Assembly (NCBI GenBank): GCA_017508975.1
Contig: JAFWQU010000006.1
Location: 1 to 64,000 of the forward strand
DNA length: 64,000 nucleotides
Direction of reading: 5' to 3'
Source: Clostridia bacterium
Lineage (GTDB): Bacteria > Bacillota > Clostridia > Christensenellales > Aristaeellaceae
Shown one piece after another: positions 41,223 to 50,448 of this stretch (within the stretch, counting starts at the first letter, position 1; every line of letters begins with the position of its first letter). A model generated the notes under the pieces. That model did no database searches. It was not told the DNA's origin and worked only from the letters and a program-made list of their open reading frames with translations. A program made the position numbers and the translations under genes.

Positions 41223-44200
41223 TCAGGGCTCGTACCCCAGCGCCTCCCAGGTGACCCAGACGGCGGGGCGGAGATAGTTGGCTCGGTTGGCGGGGGACTG
41301 GTCGAGCTTGCCGCCCGCGCCGACGACGGCCTGCTGTCCGGCGGCGCTGCCCGGGGAGCGGAGCCACCAGTCACAGGCGCCCACGCCGATCAGCGACACC
41401 TCGCGGGACGCCGGGTCCGGCAGGTAGCGGTTGAGCTCGGCATAGCTGAGCAGGAAGAGGGTGTCCTCGGTCTCCGACCCGTTGGCGGTCTTGTCCTGCT
41501 GCTGGGCGGCGCTGTTGTCCACCGTCACGGGCAACAGCCATTCGCGCTCCTGCCGGGTGAAGAGCTCGGGCAGGGCCTTGGTCTGCAGCCACTCGCGGGC
41601 GGAGGACTCCTCCCAGGTCACCTTGCCGCCGCGCTCATGGTAGCTGATCGGCTCGTCGAGCGGCTCCTCGGCCAGGAGCAGCGTCCGGCCGGGCGCGCTG
41701 TCCAGGATGATCCAGAAGCGGCGGGCGAAGTCCACGACCGTGCCGGGCGTCGTGATCGCTCCCAGGCTGTTCAGCCGGACCTGCACCTCCGCGAGGGCGG
41801 CGTTCACCCGCTCGGCTTCGGCGCGCATGTCCGCGGTCGCGGCGGGGTCGGAGAGCAGCTGCAGGGCCTGTTCATAGTGCTCCGCGGCGGCGGCGTAGTC
41901 CTGGGCCTGCAGGGCGGTGTCGCCCTGGGCGGCCTCGCTTGCGGCGCTCTCCTGAATCTGCTTCAGCCGGGCGGCCTCGCGCTTCTGCGCCAGGCGCTCC
42001 TCGCTGATCTCGGAGAGCTCCGCGCCGATCTCCGCCAGGCGCGCGGCGCTGTCCGGCTCCGCGGCGTAGGCGGCGTAGCCCTCCCGGGCGGCGGCGAAGG
42101 CGGCGCGGGCGTCGGCGTAGCGCTCCTCCGTGACGGCCTGCCGCGCGTCCGCCAGGCTCTGCGCGGCGGCGGTCAGGGTTGCCAGGCGTTCCGCCTCCGC
42201 CCGTTTCCGGGCCAGGCGCTCCTCGGTGATCTCGGCGGTCTCCGCGTCGATGGCGGCGATCGCCTCCCGGCACGCCGGATCCTCAGGATAGACGGCATAG
42301 CCCGCGCGGGCCTCCGCGTAGGCGGCGCGCGCGTCGGGATAACGCTCCTCGGCCACGGCCTGCCGGGCCGCGGCCAATTGGGTTTCGGCGCCGGAGAGGA
42401 TTCTCATCCGCTCGGCCTCCGCCTGCTTCTGGGCCAGGCGCTCCTCGGTGATCTCCGCCGTCTCCGCGTCGATCGCCTCCACGAGGGCGGCGTTCTCCGC
42501 CTCGTCCCGCAGGGGATCATAGATCCGCCGGGCCTCGGCGTAGAGGGCGCGGGCGTCGGCATAGCGCTCCTCCGCGACGGCCTGCCGCGCGTCGGCTAGG
42601 GTCTGCGCGGCCAGGGGGCGGTTGCGGTCGGCGTAGCGCCGCGCGGCGTCCGCGTAGTCCCCGCAGGCACCGTACAGGCGGGTGCTGCGCTCGGTGTCGC
42701 CGATATCGTCGTAATACTGCGCCATCTCGTACAGACGCTGCTGCGCGGCCTCCTCGCCGGTAATCCGGGTGAGAATCGCCTCGGCGCGGTCGTAATCTCT
42801 GGCGTCAAATGCCTCCGCGCCCAGGGCGAGGATGCGCTCGGACGCCTCGGCGGCGACCAGCCAGTCCAGACCGCCCGCCAGGTCGTCCGCGGCGATCAGG
42901 CCTTCGCCGATCCGTCCGGCTGTCTCCCGGGCCTTGGCGGCGGCGTTGGGATAGTCTCCGGCCAGGACATACTCCTGATAGGCTTCTTCCAAGCGGCTCG
43001 CGTCCTCCAGGAGCTTGCCGCGCTTAAGGTGGCAGCCCTGGATCTGCCGCTGGCTCTGCCGGTAGCCCTTCTCGCCGCCGATCTCCTCCCAGACGGCCAG
43101 CACGTCGCGGTAGTCGTCCAGCGTCTGCGCCGCGGCCTCGGCCGCCAGGTTCATCTCGTAGCGGCAGTCGCGGGCGCGGTTGGTACTGTCGCGGTAGTTC
43201 CCGAGCGCGAGGAAGCTCTCCAGGGCATCCTCGTAGCGCTTCGCGATCTGCAGGGAAAGGGCGTTCTCGTAGCGGCACTGCTGCGCGCAGGCCGCGCTGT
43301 TCTTGTAGTCTCCGAGGGCGTCGAAGAGCGGCAGCGCCTCGGCGTACTCCCGCTTCTGCATGTGGATCATGGCGGGCTGGTAGTCGCACTCGAGCATCAG
43401 GTCGGCGCTGTCGCTGTAGTCTCCGAGGCTCTCAAAGAGAGCCCGGGCGTCCGCCCACTGCTGCGCGGCCAGGAGCTCCTGCGCGCGGGCGTAGGCCGCG
43501 GCCTGCACCTGCGCGGGGCTGTCCCGGTACTGTCCCAGGGCGGCGAAATGCGCCATGGCGTCGGCGTTCGCGCCGGAGGCCAGCTCCTGCGCGGCGGCGG
43601 CGTAGTCCGCGGCATAGTCCGCGCTGTGGGACTGGTAGGCCTCCCCGAGCGGCGCGTAGAGCGCCCAGGCGCCGGCCTTGTCCCCGGCGTTCCAGAGCAG
43701 CTCCGCGCTGGCCTGCTGCGCCAGGGCGGCGCTGTCCCCGTAGTCGCCCAGCGCCTCGAAAGCCGCGGCGGCGTCCTCGAGGGTGCCCGCGGTCAGCAGC
43801 GCCTTTGCCTGCCGATAGCGGCAGTCCTGCGCCAGGGCGGCGCTGTCCTCGTAGTCGCCCAGGGCGGTGAAGACGGTCTCGGCCTCGGCGAGGGAGCCGG
43901 CCTCATAGAGCTGCTTCGCGGACTGGTAGCGGCAGGCCTTCGCCCGGTCCGCGGCGTCCGTGTGCTCCCCGAGGGACTCAAAGAGTTCGGCGGCGCGGAC
44001 GTACTCGCCCCGCTCCGTCAGCTGCGCAGCCAGGGCGTAGGTCTCGCCCGGCAGGCGCGCGGCGCTGTCCTCGAAATCGCCCAGCAGGGTGAAGGCGGCC
44101 ACGGCGGTCTCGTGCAGCCCGGCCTCCGCCGCGTCCACGGCGGTGGAGTGCAGCGCCTTGCGGGCGTCGCGGTAGTCGGGGTCGCGGGAGAGAATCTCCG

Positions 44201-46205
44201 CGGCCTGCTCGAGCTCGTGGTTCCGGCGGGCGGCGAGGCCCAGCTGGTAGTGCTGCTCCCGGCTGTCCTCGTAGTCCATGAAGCGGGCATAGCGCGCGGC
44301 GGCCTCCGCGTAGCGGCCCTCCTGCGCGAGCTGCCCGGCCAGGGCGTAATTGGCCTGCTGCGCGCGGGCGTTCGCGCCATTGTAGCTGCCCAGAGAGGCG
44401 AAGGTGTCGGCGGCCTGCTCCAGTGCGCCCTCGGCCTCCAGCGCCTCGGCGGCGGCGAAAGTCTCCGCGAAGTCCGCCGCATGATCCCGGTAAGCCGCGT
44501 CCAGCGTGTCATAGATCTCCCAGGCGGCGGCGGGGTCGCCCGCGGCCCAGTGCGCGTCGGCCTGCGCCATGCTCGCGCGGCTGGCGCTGTCCTGATAGCC
44601 GCCCAGCGCGCCGTAGATCGCCGCGGCGTCCTCAAAGCTGCCCGCCTGCGCGAGGCTCGCGGCCTCCTGATAGCGGGTCTCCAGCTGCTGCTGTGGGCTG
44701 TCGGAATACTGGCCCAGGGCCGTGAAGGCGGCCAGCGCCTCGGCGTACCGGCCCTGTCCGCGCAGCGCCTCTGCGTCCGCGTAGGCCGCGGCATAGTCCG
44801 CGAGATGGGACTGATAGGTCTCCGGGATTCCGGCGTAGATCTCCCAGGCAGCGGCCCGGTCGCCCTGCGCCCAGCGCTCGTCCGCGGCGGCCTGCTGCGC
44901 GCGTGTGTCGCTGTCCCGGTAGCCGGGGATCGCGCGGAAGCCCGCCTGCGCCTCGGCAAACTGCCCGGCGCTCTGCTGCGCGTCCGCGCTCCGGTAGGCC
45001 GCCTCCAGCGCCTGTGCCGGGGCGTCCTTCCAGCTGCCGAGCTGTGCGTAGCCCGCTGCGGCGGCCGTGAAGTCACCCTGGGCCAGCGCGGCGGAGGCCT
45101 GCTCGTACAGCGCGTCCAGCTCCGCCTTGTGGTCCTGGTACTGCTCCGGCAGGGACTGGTAGACGTCCGCCATCTGCCGGGTCGCGCCCTGCTCGGCGTA
45201 AAGATTGGCGTAGGCCTGCCGGGCGCGGTCGGCGCTGTCCTCGTAGTCGCCCAGCTTCTCGAAGCTCGCGATGGCCTCACGCCACTTTTTGGCGGCCAGC
45301 TGCTCCTCACCCTGCCGGTAGAGAATCTTCGGATAGATGACCAGAATGAACACTGCGGCCGCGGCGGCCAGCAGCGCTGCGGCGATGAGCCGGATCAGGC
45401 GGCGCTTCCGCTTGCGGGCTTTCTTCCGGGCCTTGGCCTCCTCCTCCTGCCGGGCGGCCTCCCGGCGGCGGGCCTCCTCCTCGGCGGCCTTGCGCAGGCG
45501 CTCCTGCTCCTGACGGGCTGTCTCCTCGAGCTTCCGCTTCTGCTCCTGCGCGGCCCTCTCCTCGGCGGCGCGTTTCCGCGCCGCGTCCTGCTCCGCTTTC
45601 AGGCTGGCGCGGCAGGCGGCGGCGCGGCTGACGCTGTCCTGATAGCCGCCCAGCGTCTCGAAGCGCTGTAGGGCGTCCGCCCAGCGCTTGGCCTCCATGT
45701 CCTTCAGGGCGAGGTGATAATCGCACTCCCGGAGCATTTCCCGGGCGCCCATCGCGCTGCCCGCCTGCGCCAGCGCCTCGCGCGCCTCCGCGTACTTTTT
45801 CGCATCCAGCAGCTTGCGGCCTGCGCGGCTGAAGCAGGTTCTCGCCATCGCGGGACTGTTGTTGTAGTCGTCCAGGGACAGGAAAAGCCTTGCGGCCTCG
45901 AGGTCGTCCACGTAGGTCAGGGAGAGAGCTTTGTCAAAAATCTTCTGCTTCGGCGCAGCCGCTGCTGTACGTTCCTGGCACTTGAGCGCAAGCTCCAGGC
46001 TGTCCCGGTAACAGCCCAGCTTCCGGAAGAGCGGAAGGGCCTCATCGTATTTGGAAAGGCTGTACAGCGACTGGGCCTTCTGATAGGTCTCCCGGCGGAG
46101 GGCCCTCAGCTGGCCGGCCCGTTTTTCCAGCACATAGAGCAGATTCATGCGGGCCTGGGTCAGGTCCTGAGGACTGGCGGGGATGTTTTTGCGGATATTG
46201 ATCAT
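41223..46205 (-). CDS. giant membrane-anchored TPR-like repeat protein with C-terminal DUF6273-like domain
   Basis: 1660 residues. About three cytosolic repeats (1-200) precede a highly charged coiled coil (about 200-266) and one membrane helix at about 269-292. About 20 more units of roughly 40 residues carry the motif FxxLGDYxDSA (FESLGDYSDSA, FTALGDYEDSA, YGALGGYQDSA). A coiled region with four EERYADARA-type units follows, and a C-terminal domain (about 1480-1660) with TWEESSAREWLQ, TEDTLFLLSYAEL and CDWWLRSPGS that fits DUF6273, common on clostridial surface proteins. It probably serves as a large scaffold or ligand-binding surface protein. ATG 46205 follows CAGGAGGTCCCGGT. Confidence 0.88.
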   Translation of the reverse strand: MINIRKNIPASPQDLTQARMNLLYVLEKRAGQLRALRRETYQKAQSLYSLSKYDEALPLFRKLGCYRDSLELALKCQERTAAAAPKQKIFDKALSLTYVDDLEAARLFLSLDDYNNSPAMARTCFSRAGRKLLDAKKYAEAREALAQAGSAMGAREMLRECDYHLALKDMEAKRWADALQRFETLGGYQDSVSRAAACRASLKAEQDAARKRAAEERAAQEQKRKLEETARQEQERLRKAAEEEARRREAARQEEEAKARKKARKRKRRLIRLIAAALLAAAAAVFILVIYPKILYRQGEEQLAAKKWREAIASFEKLGDYEDSADRARQAYANLYAEQGATRQMADVYQSLPEQYQDHKAELDALYEQASAALAQGDFTAAAAGYAQLGSWKDAPAQALEAAYRSADAQQSAGQFAEAQAGFRAIPGYRDSDTRAQQAAADERWAQGDRAAAWEIYAGIPETYQSHLADYAAAYADAEALRGQGRYAEALAAFTALGQYSDSPQQQLETRYQEAASLAQAGSFEDAAAIYGALGGYQDSASRASMAQADAHWAAGDPAAAWEIYDTLDAAYRDHAADFAETFAAAEALEAEGALEQAADTFASLGSYNGANARAQQANYALAGQLAQEGRYAEAAARYARFMDYEDSREQHYQLGLAARRNHELEQAAEILSRDPDYRDARKALHSTAVDAAEAGLHETAVAAFTLLGDFEDSAARLPGETYALAAQLTERGEYVRAAELFESLGEHTDAADRAKACRYQSAKQLYEAGSLAEAETVFTALGDYEDSAALAQDCRYRQAKALLTAGTLEDAAAAFEALGDYGDSAALAQQASAELLWNAGDKAGAWALYAPLGEAYQSHSADYAADYAAAAQELASGANADAMAHFAALGQYRDSPAQVQAAAYARAQELLAAQQWADARALFESLGDYSDSADLMLECDYQPAMIHMQKREYAEALPLFDALGDYKNSAACAQQCRYENALSLQIAKRYEDALESFLALGNYRDSTNRARDCRYEMNLAAEAAAQTLDDYRDVLAVWEEIGGEKGYRQSQRQIQGCHLKRGKLLEDASRLEEAYQEYVLAGDYPNAAAKARETAGRIGEGLIAADDLAGGLDWLVAAEASERILALGAEAFDARDYDRAEAILTRITGEEAAQQRLYEMAQYYDDIGDTERSTRLYGACGDYADAARRYADRNRPLAAQTLADARQAVAEERYADARALYAEARRIYDPLRDEAENAALVEAIDAETAEITEERLAQKQAEAERMRILSGAETQLAAARQAVAEERYPDARAAYAEARAGYAVYPEDPACREAIAAIDAETAEITEERLARKRAEAERLATLTAAAQSLADARQAVTEERYADARAAFAAAREGYAAYAAEPDSAARLAEIGAELSEISEERLAQKREAARLKQIQESAASEAAQGDTALQAQDYAAAAEHYEQALQLLSDPAATADMRAEAERVNAALAEVQVRLNSLGAITTPGTVVDFARRFWIILDSAPGRTLLLAEEPLDEPISYHERGGKVTWEESSAREWLQTKALPELFTRQEREWLLPVTVDNSAAQQQDKTANGSETEDTLFLLSYAELNRYLPDPASREVSLIGVGACDWWLRSPGSAAGQQAVVGAGGKLDQSPANRANYLRPAVWVTWEALGYEP

Positions 46206-46393
46206 ACCGGGACCTCCTGTGGTTCGGCAGCTCCGGGAAGAACTCGTTTCAGTGGAGAGCCTTCTCCGGGAGAACACTTGTATTCAGAAAGTATTTTATA
46301 CTATCATAATCTCCCGGAAAATGCAAGAGGCGGCCGGGAACGAGGCGCGTCAAAAAGAGTAAATAAATACACAAGAAAACGCTTCAGTGATTT

Positions 46394-46436
46394 GTCGCCT
46401 CCCGGGCGACCACCGGATTGACAGGGATGCTATAAT
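46394..46436 (+). promoter_or_regulatory. putative promoter with overlapping hairpin
   Basis: TATAAT at 46431-46436 lies 34 bases before the likely GTG start. A perfect GTCGCC/GGCGAC hairpin (46394-46410) covers the expected -35 area. A TTGACA in the same stretch is only 7 bases from TATAAT and cannot be its partner. The rest of the 264-base gap from 46206 shows nothing else. Confidence 0.4.
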
Positions 46437-46469
46437 GTTCCCATCCCAGGCGGAAGGAGGTGCTTGCCT

Positions 46470-47264
46470 GTGTATGGCGCATTGCTTGGGGATATGATCG
46501 GCGCCCCGTATGAGTTTGATCGGGGCAACAAGACGAAGGACTTCCCGCTGTTCTCGCGGCGGTCGGAGTTCACGGACGATTCCGTGATGACCATCGCGGT
46601 CGCGGAGGCGCTGGTGAGTACGCTCGGGGAGGATGACGACTCCGTCCGGCTCGCGGTGCAGACGGCCATGCGGCGGTGGGGCCGCCGGTATCCCGACGCG
46701 GGGTACGGCGGAAACTTCTTCCGGTGGCTCCGCTCCAGGGACCCGCAGCCCTACGGCAGCTGGGGCAACGGCTCCGCGATGCGGGTGTCCGCCGCGGGAT
46801 GGCTGTATGACACGCTCGAGGAGACGCGGCACGCCGCCGCGCTGACCGCCGAGGTGACGCACAACCATCCGGAGGGCATCAAGGGTGCGGAGGCCACTGC
46901 CGCCGCGATCTTCCTGGCGCGGACGGGCCGTTCGAAGGACGAGATCCGGGAGTACATCGTCCGGGAGTTCGGCTACGACCTCTCCCGGACCTGCGATGAG
47001 ATCCGCCCGGGCTACCGGCATGTGGAGAGCTGTCAGGGGACCGTGCCCGAGGCGATCACCGCCTTTCTGGAGGGCACGGACTTCGAGGACGTCATCCGGA
47101 CCGCCGTCTCGCTGGGCGGCGACTGCGACACGCTGACCTGCATCGCCGGCGGCATCGCGGAGGCTTTCTACGGCGTGCCGGACGAGCTGATCGCGGAATG
47201 CCGTCAGCGGATCACCGGCGAGATGCGGAATGTGGTGGATCTCTTCAACGCCCATCGGAAGTAG
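46470..47264 (+). CDS. ADP-ribosylglycohydrolase family protein
   Basis: 264 residues from GTG 46470 (9 bases after AAGGAGG); a TTG two codons earlier is too close to that site. The DraG fold is clear: the start YGALLGDMIGAPYEFDRG, the metal site FTDDSVMTIA, and GNGSAMRVSAAGW, VTHNHPEGIKGA and the C-terminal GGDCDTLTCIAGGIAEA. These enzymes remove ADP-ribose from Arg side chains or nucleic acids, using two divalent ions. The gene stands alone, between the giant repeat protein (divergent) and the convergent alpha-mannosidase, with its own promoter. The partner ADP-ribosylating enzyme is not visible nearby. Confidence 0.92.
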   Translation: MYGALLGDMIGAPYEFDRGNKTKDFPLFSRRSEFTDDSVMTIAVAEALVSTLGEDDDSVRLAVQTAMRRWGRRYPDAGYGGNFFRWLRSRDPQPYGSWGNGSAMRVSAAGWLYDTLEETRHAAALTAEVTHNHPEGIKGAEATAAAIFLARTGRSKDEIREYIVREFGYDLSRTCDEIRPGYRHVESCQGTVPEAITAFLEGTDFEDVIRTAVSLGGDCDTLTCIAGGIAEAFYGVPDELIAECRQRITGEMRNVVDLFNAHRK

Positions 47265-47275
47265 TTTTCTCCAAG

Positions 47276-47315
47276 GAAAAACACAGCGGAAGGAATGGAC
47301 TCCCGCTGTGTTTTT
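47276..47315. terminator. bidirectional terminator
   Basis: AAAAACACAGCGG and CCGCTGTGTTTTT form a 13-bp stem with tails usable on both strands, between the convergent ADP-ribosylglycohydrolase and alpha-mannosidase genes. Confidence 0.9.
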
Positions 47316-47316
47316 G

Positions 47317-50300
47317 TCAGTACGCGACCTTGACCGTTCGGATCCGGAAGGGGGTGAAGACCAGCGGCTCGGCGGGATCCAGCGGGGCCTGCTCCTCCTC
47401 GAGCATATTGCACTCCCAGAGTCCGCGCACGGGGTGGGAGAAGCGCAGGTTCGCGCGGGCGTAGCCGCCGGCTGCCTCGTACAGGCGGATGATGTAGGCG
47501 CGCTGGGCGTCCTCGCAGGGTTTGACGGTCTCGATGATCACGTCGGGGCTGTCCACCGCGCACAGGCCCGGCCAGGCGGTGCCGCCCGCCGCGGGGAGCG
47601 GCGCATAGTTGAAGGCGTATGCGGGCCGGACGACGGACTCCGCGCCGAAACCCTCCGCATGGGGGAGGATCGCGTAGCGGCAGCGGTGGCGGCCGTGATC
47701 CCCGCCGCTGTCCGGCCGCAGGCCGCCCTTGTGCAGGCTCAGCCACAGGCTGCCCTCCTCGCAGGAGACGCCGTACTTGCTGTCATTGAGGAGCGCCAGC
47801 CCCTGGTTGTGCTCCGAGAGGTCGGAGAACTTGTGGTTGCAGACCTCAAAGCGGGCCTTCTCCCGGCTCGTGGAGCGGTGGTTGGAGCGGCGCAGGTGGC
47901 CGAACTGGATCTCGTTGCGCACGCCGTCGCAGCGCAGGGTGGTATCGAAGGCGGCCTTCAGGAAGCGGTGGTCGTCCTGCCAGTCGATCAGCGTGTCGAA
48001 GGCAATCAGCGGGCTCGCGGCGTCCAGAACCATGTCCTGGGTGACCGAGGAGCGCTCGGTCAGCTGCCAGACCTGCCGGATGCGGAGCTCCACCGCGCCG
48101 TCGGAGACGATCTCCCGGGAGAGGAGTTTTCCGGCGGGCCGGAAGCGCTCCAGGGCGTCCGCGTCCAGGTCCCAGTTGTCCCACAGCGCGGGCACGTCCT
48201 CCGCCAGCAGGAAGGTGTTGAAGGGCAGCCCGCCCACCAGCTCGCGGCCGGTCCGGCGGTCTGTCAGGGAGGCGATGCCGCCGTTCGGGTCCAGGCGGAG
48301 CTCCGCGAAGGGCGTGGTGATCCGGTCGCCGTCGATGGTGAAGGGGCTGGCGGCCGGCGCGGCCTCCGGGGCCTCCTCCAGCGGCACCCGGGCGAAGGCT
48401 GGCAGCGTCAGTCCGCCGACGGCGGTGCAGGGCGCGCCCTCGAGGTCGGTGTAGGGCTGCGTCCGCGCGCCCCGCAGGGATGGCAGCGCGCCGGGGAGAT
48501 GCAGGGTGTCGGTCCGGTCGAAGGAGAGCGGATTGTACAGCGCGCGGCCCTCGCCCTCGTCCAGGACGCCGGCGGTCTGAACGGCGGCCTCCGCGATTGC
48601 GCCGGAGACGGCCGCCCGGGCCTCCGCATGGGCGGCGTGGATGCAGGTGCCGGGGAGGATGTCGTGGAACTGGTGGACCAGCAGCGTCTCCATCAGCGGC
48701 GCCACGGGGCTCCCGTCGGCGGGCACGCCCTCCCGCACCGCGCGGTGCACCCGCGCGAGCTCAAGCCCGTGCAATGCGGTCTCGCAGGCGCGGTTATTGT
48801 GCTTGATCTCGTGCTGGTTGGTCAGCGTGCCGCGGTGCAGCTCCAGATAGAGCTCGTCCGCCCAGACCGTGGGCTGCACGGCGCTCTCCTCCAGACCGCG
48901 CATGAAGTCCGAGACCGAGGTGTAGCCGCTGCGGGCGGTGCCCTCCAGGTCCTCCAGGCGGCGGGCCATCTCCAGCATCTCGAACTCCGGGCCGCCGCCG
49001 CCGTCTCCCTTGCCGAAGGAGAACAGCCGCCGGGGGGAGACGCGCTTCTCGCGGATGTCCGCAGCCTCCTTCTGATACTGCTCCGGGCTCGGCCCCTGGT
49101 GGGTGCGGTTGAGATGCGTCAGCACGCGGCTGCCGTCGATGCCCTGCCAGAGGAAGGTGGTCAGCGGGAAGGGATTTGTGTCGTTCCAGCTCATCTTGGT
49201 GGTCAGGAAGTAGCGGATGCCGCAGCCCAGCAGGATCTGCGGGATCGAACTGGAGTAGCCGAAGGTGTCGGGCAGCCAGAAGGTGTCGGCGGTGTAGCCG
49301 AACTCGCGGCGGGTGAAGCGCTGCCCCCAGAGAAACTGCCGCACCAGGGACTCGCCGCCGGTCAGGTTGCAGTCGCACTCGACCCACACGCCGCCGTTGG
49401 GCTCCCAGCGGCCTTCGCGCACCTTTTCCCGGATGCGCTCAAACAGCTCCGGATAGTCCCGCCGCAGCCACTCCGCGTGGAAGGCGGAGGACTGGATGAA
49501 GCGGTACTCCGGGTACTCGGCCATCAGGTTCAGCTGGTTGGCGTAGGTGCGTGCGCACTTTTTCTCGGTCTCGGTCAGGGGCCAGAGCCAGGCGGTGTCC
49601 ATGTGGCTGTGTCCGGTCAGGCCGATGAAGGGCGCGGAGCCGCTGTTCTTCCGGGCCAGCTCCCGCAGGAGCATCGGGTGCGCCTCCCGCAGCGCCGCCC
49701 GGAAGTCCTCCGGCGCACAGCAGGCGGGGTCGTAGCGGACTGCCCGGTGGACCTCGAAGAGCGCGTTGTCGAGCCCGGCTCTCCGGAAGGAGTCCTCCGG
49801 CAGCGCGCGCCGCAGGGAGAGCAGGGTTTTCAGATCAAAGAGGAAGCCCATCAGCTCGTCGTCCCGGACGCAGATCTCCACGGGGCCTGTGGGCCAGGTG
49901 TAGTCCGGCAGCACCTCCTCGGAGAGCGGATGGTTGCCGGGGACCGCGTGCCAGGCGTAGCACTCCAGGGTCAGTTCCAGCGTCTCCCCGGCGCGGGCGC
50001 AGGCCGAGACCCGGTTGCACCAGTGGTTGCCGTGGGAGTCCACCGCGTACTTCTGGGCGTAGTTCGAGTGGATCCGGCCGTTCACCCAGAGGGTGGCCTC
50101 GTAGAAGCCCAGCAGCGGGCGCACGAACAGCGCACGGCCCTCCAGCGCCTCCGGGACGGTCCACCGGTAGCGGAACCAGCCGTAGACGCCCTCGCCGCCC
50201 CAGCGCTCCGGCAGGCGGCCGGACCAGGGCGTGTCCTCCGGGGCGCGGTTCAGCGGCTCCCTCGTCTCGGTGAAAGCCAGGAACTCCGCCTGCCCCACGG

Positions 50301-50382
50301 GGGCGAATATCCGCCGGTAAAGGGTGTCGCACAGCCGGTCCAGCTTGCGGATCGTCTGATTCATGCTCGCGTCGGTCAGCAT
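47317..50382 (-). CDS. alpha-mannosidase, glycoside hydrolase family 38
   Basis: 1021 residues from ATG 50382 (AAGGAGGATTTGCG upstream). The GH38 catalytic domain is recognised by GHSHMDTAWLWPL (zinc ligands His and Asp), WVECDCNLTGGESLVRQ, the nucleophile Asp in WLPDTFGYSSSIPQIL and later the metal His in LVHQFHDILPGT. A long N-terminal beta region and a C-terminal beta-sandwich follow the usual layout. No signal peptide, so it acts in the cytosol, trimming alpha-mannosides taken up as oligosaccharides. It lies downstream of the inositol genes behind a terminator-like hairpin. Confidence 0.95.
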   Translation of the reverse strand: MLTDASMNQTIRKLDRLCDTLYRRIFAPVGQAEFLAFTETREPLNRAPEDTPWSGRLPERWGGEGVYGWFRYRWTVPEALEGRALFVRPLLGFYEATLWVNGRIHSNYAQKYAVDSHGNHWCNRVSACARAGETLELTLECYAWHAVPGNHPLSEEVLPDYTWPTGPVEICVRDDELMGFLFDLKTLLSLRRALPEDSFRRAGLDNALFEVHRAVRYDPACCAPEDFRAALREAHPMLLRELARKNSGSAPFIGLTGHSHMDTAWLWPLTETEKKCARTYANQLNLMAEYPEYRFIQSSAFHAEWLRRDYPELFERIREKVREGRWEPNGGVWVECDCNLTGGESLVRQFLWGQRFTRREFGYTADTFWLPDTFGYSSSIPQILLGCGIRYFLTTKMSWNDTNPFPLTTFLWQGIDGSRVLTHLNRTHQGPSPEQYQKEAADIREKRVSPRRLFSFGKGDGGGGPEFEMLEMARRLEDLEGTARSGYTSVSDFMRGLEESAVQPTVWADELYLELHRGTLTNQHEIKHNNRACETALHGLELARVHRAVREGVPADGSPVAPLMETLLVHQFHDILPGTCIHAAHAEARAAVSGAIAEAAVQTAGVLDEGEGRALYNPLSFDRTDTLHLPGALPSLRGARTQPYTDLEGAPCTAVGGLTLPAFARVPLEEAPEAAPAASPFTIDGDRITTPFAELRLDPNGGIASLTDRRTGRELVGGLPFNTFLLAEDVPALWDNWDLDADALERFRPAGKLLSREIVSDGAVELRIRQVWQLTERSSVTQDMVLDAASPLIAFDTLIDWQDDHRFLKAAFDTTLRCDGVRNEIQFGHLRRSNHRSTSREKARFEVCNHKFSDLSEHNQGLALLNDSKYGVSCEEGSLWLSLHKGGLRPDSGGDHGRHRCRYAILPHAEGFGAESVVRPAYAFNYAPLPAAGGTAWPGLCAVDSPDVIIETVKPCEDAQRAYIIRLYEAAGGYARANLRFSHPVRGLWECNMLEEEQAPLDPAEPLVFTPFRIRTVKVAY

Positions 50383-50403
50383 CGCAAATCCTCCTTGCGT
50401 CAA

Positions 50404-50440
50404 AAGCCCCCATCCCCGGGAAAAGCGGGGACGGGGGCTG
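50404..50440 (-). terminator. terminator or attenuator between iolE and the alpha-mannosidase
   Basis: The minus-strand stem AGCCCCCGTCCCCG / CGGGGATGGGGGCT is followed by TTTTGACG. It lies 9 bases after the iolE stop. The alpha-mannosidase ATG follows only 22 bases beyond, so read-through would set its expression. Confidence 0.75.
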
Positions 50441-50448
50441 ATGCGTTT

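Noticed and set aside
46415..46436. TTGACA near TATAAT as a consensus promoter
   Set aside because: The two boxes are only 7 bases apart, far too close for sigma-A recognition. Only the -10 was kept.
46470..47264. ADP-ribosylglycohydrolase as antidote for the DUF3990 protein
   Set aside because: The genes are 41 kb apart with separate promoters, and nothing in the sequence links them beyond the chemistry.
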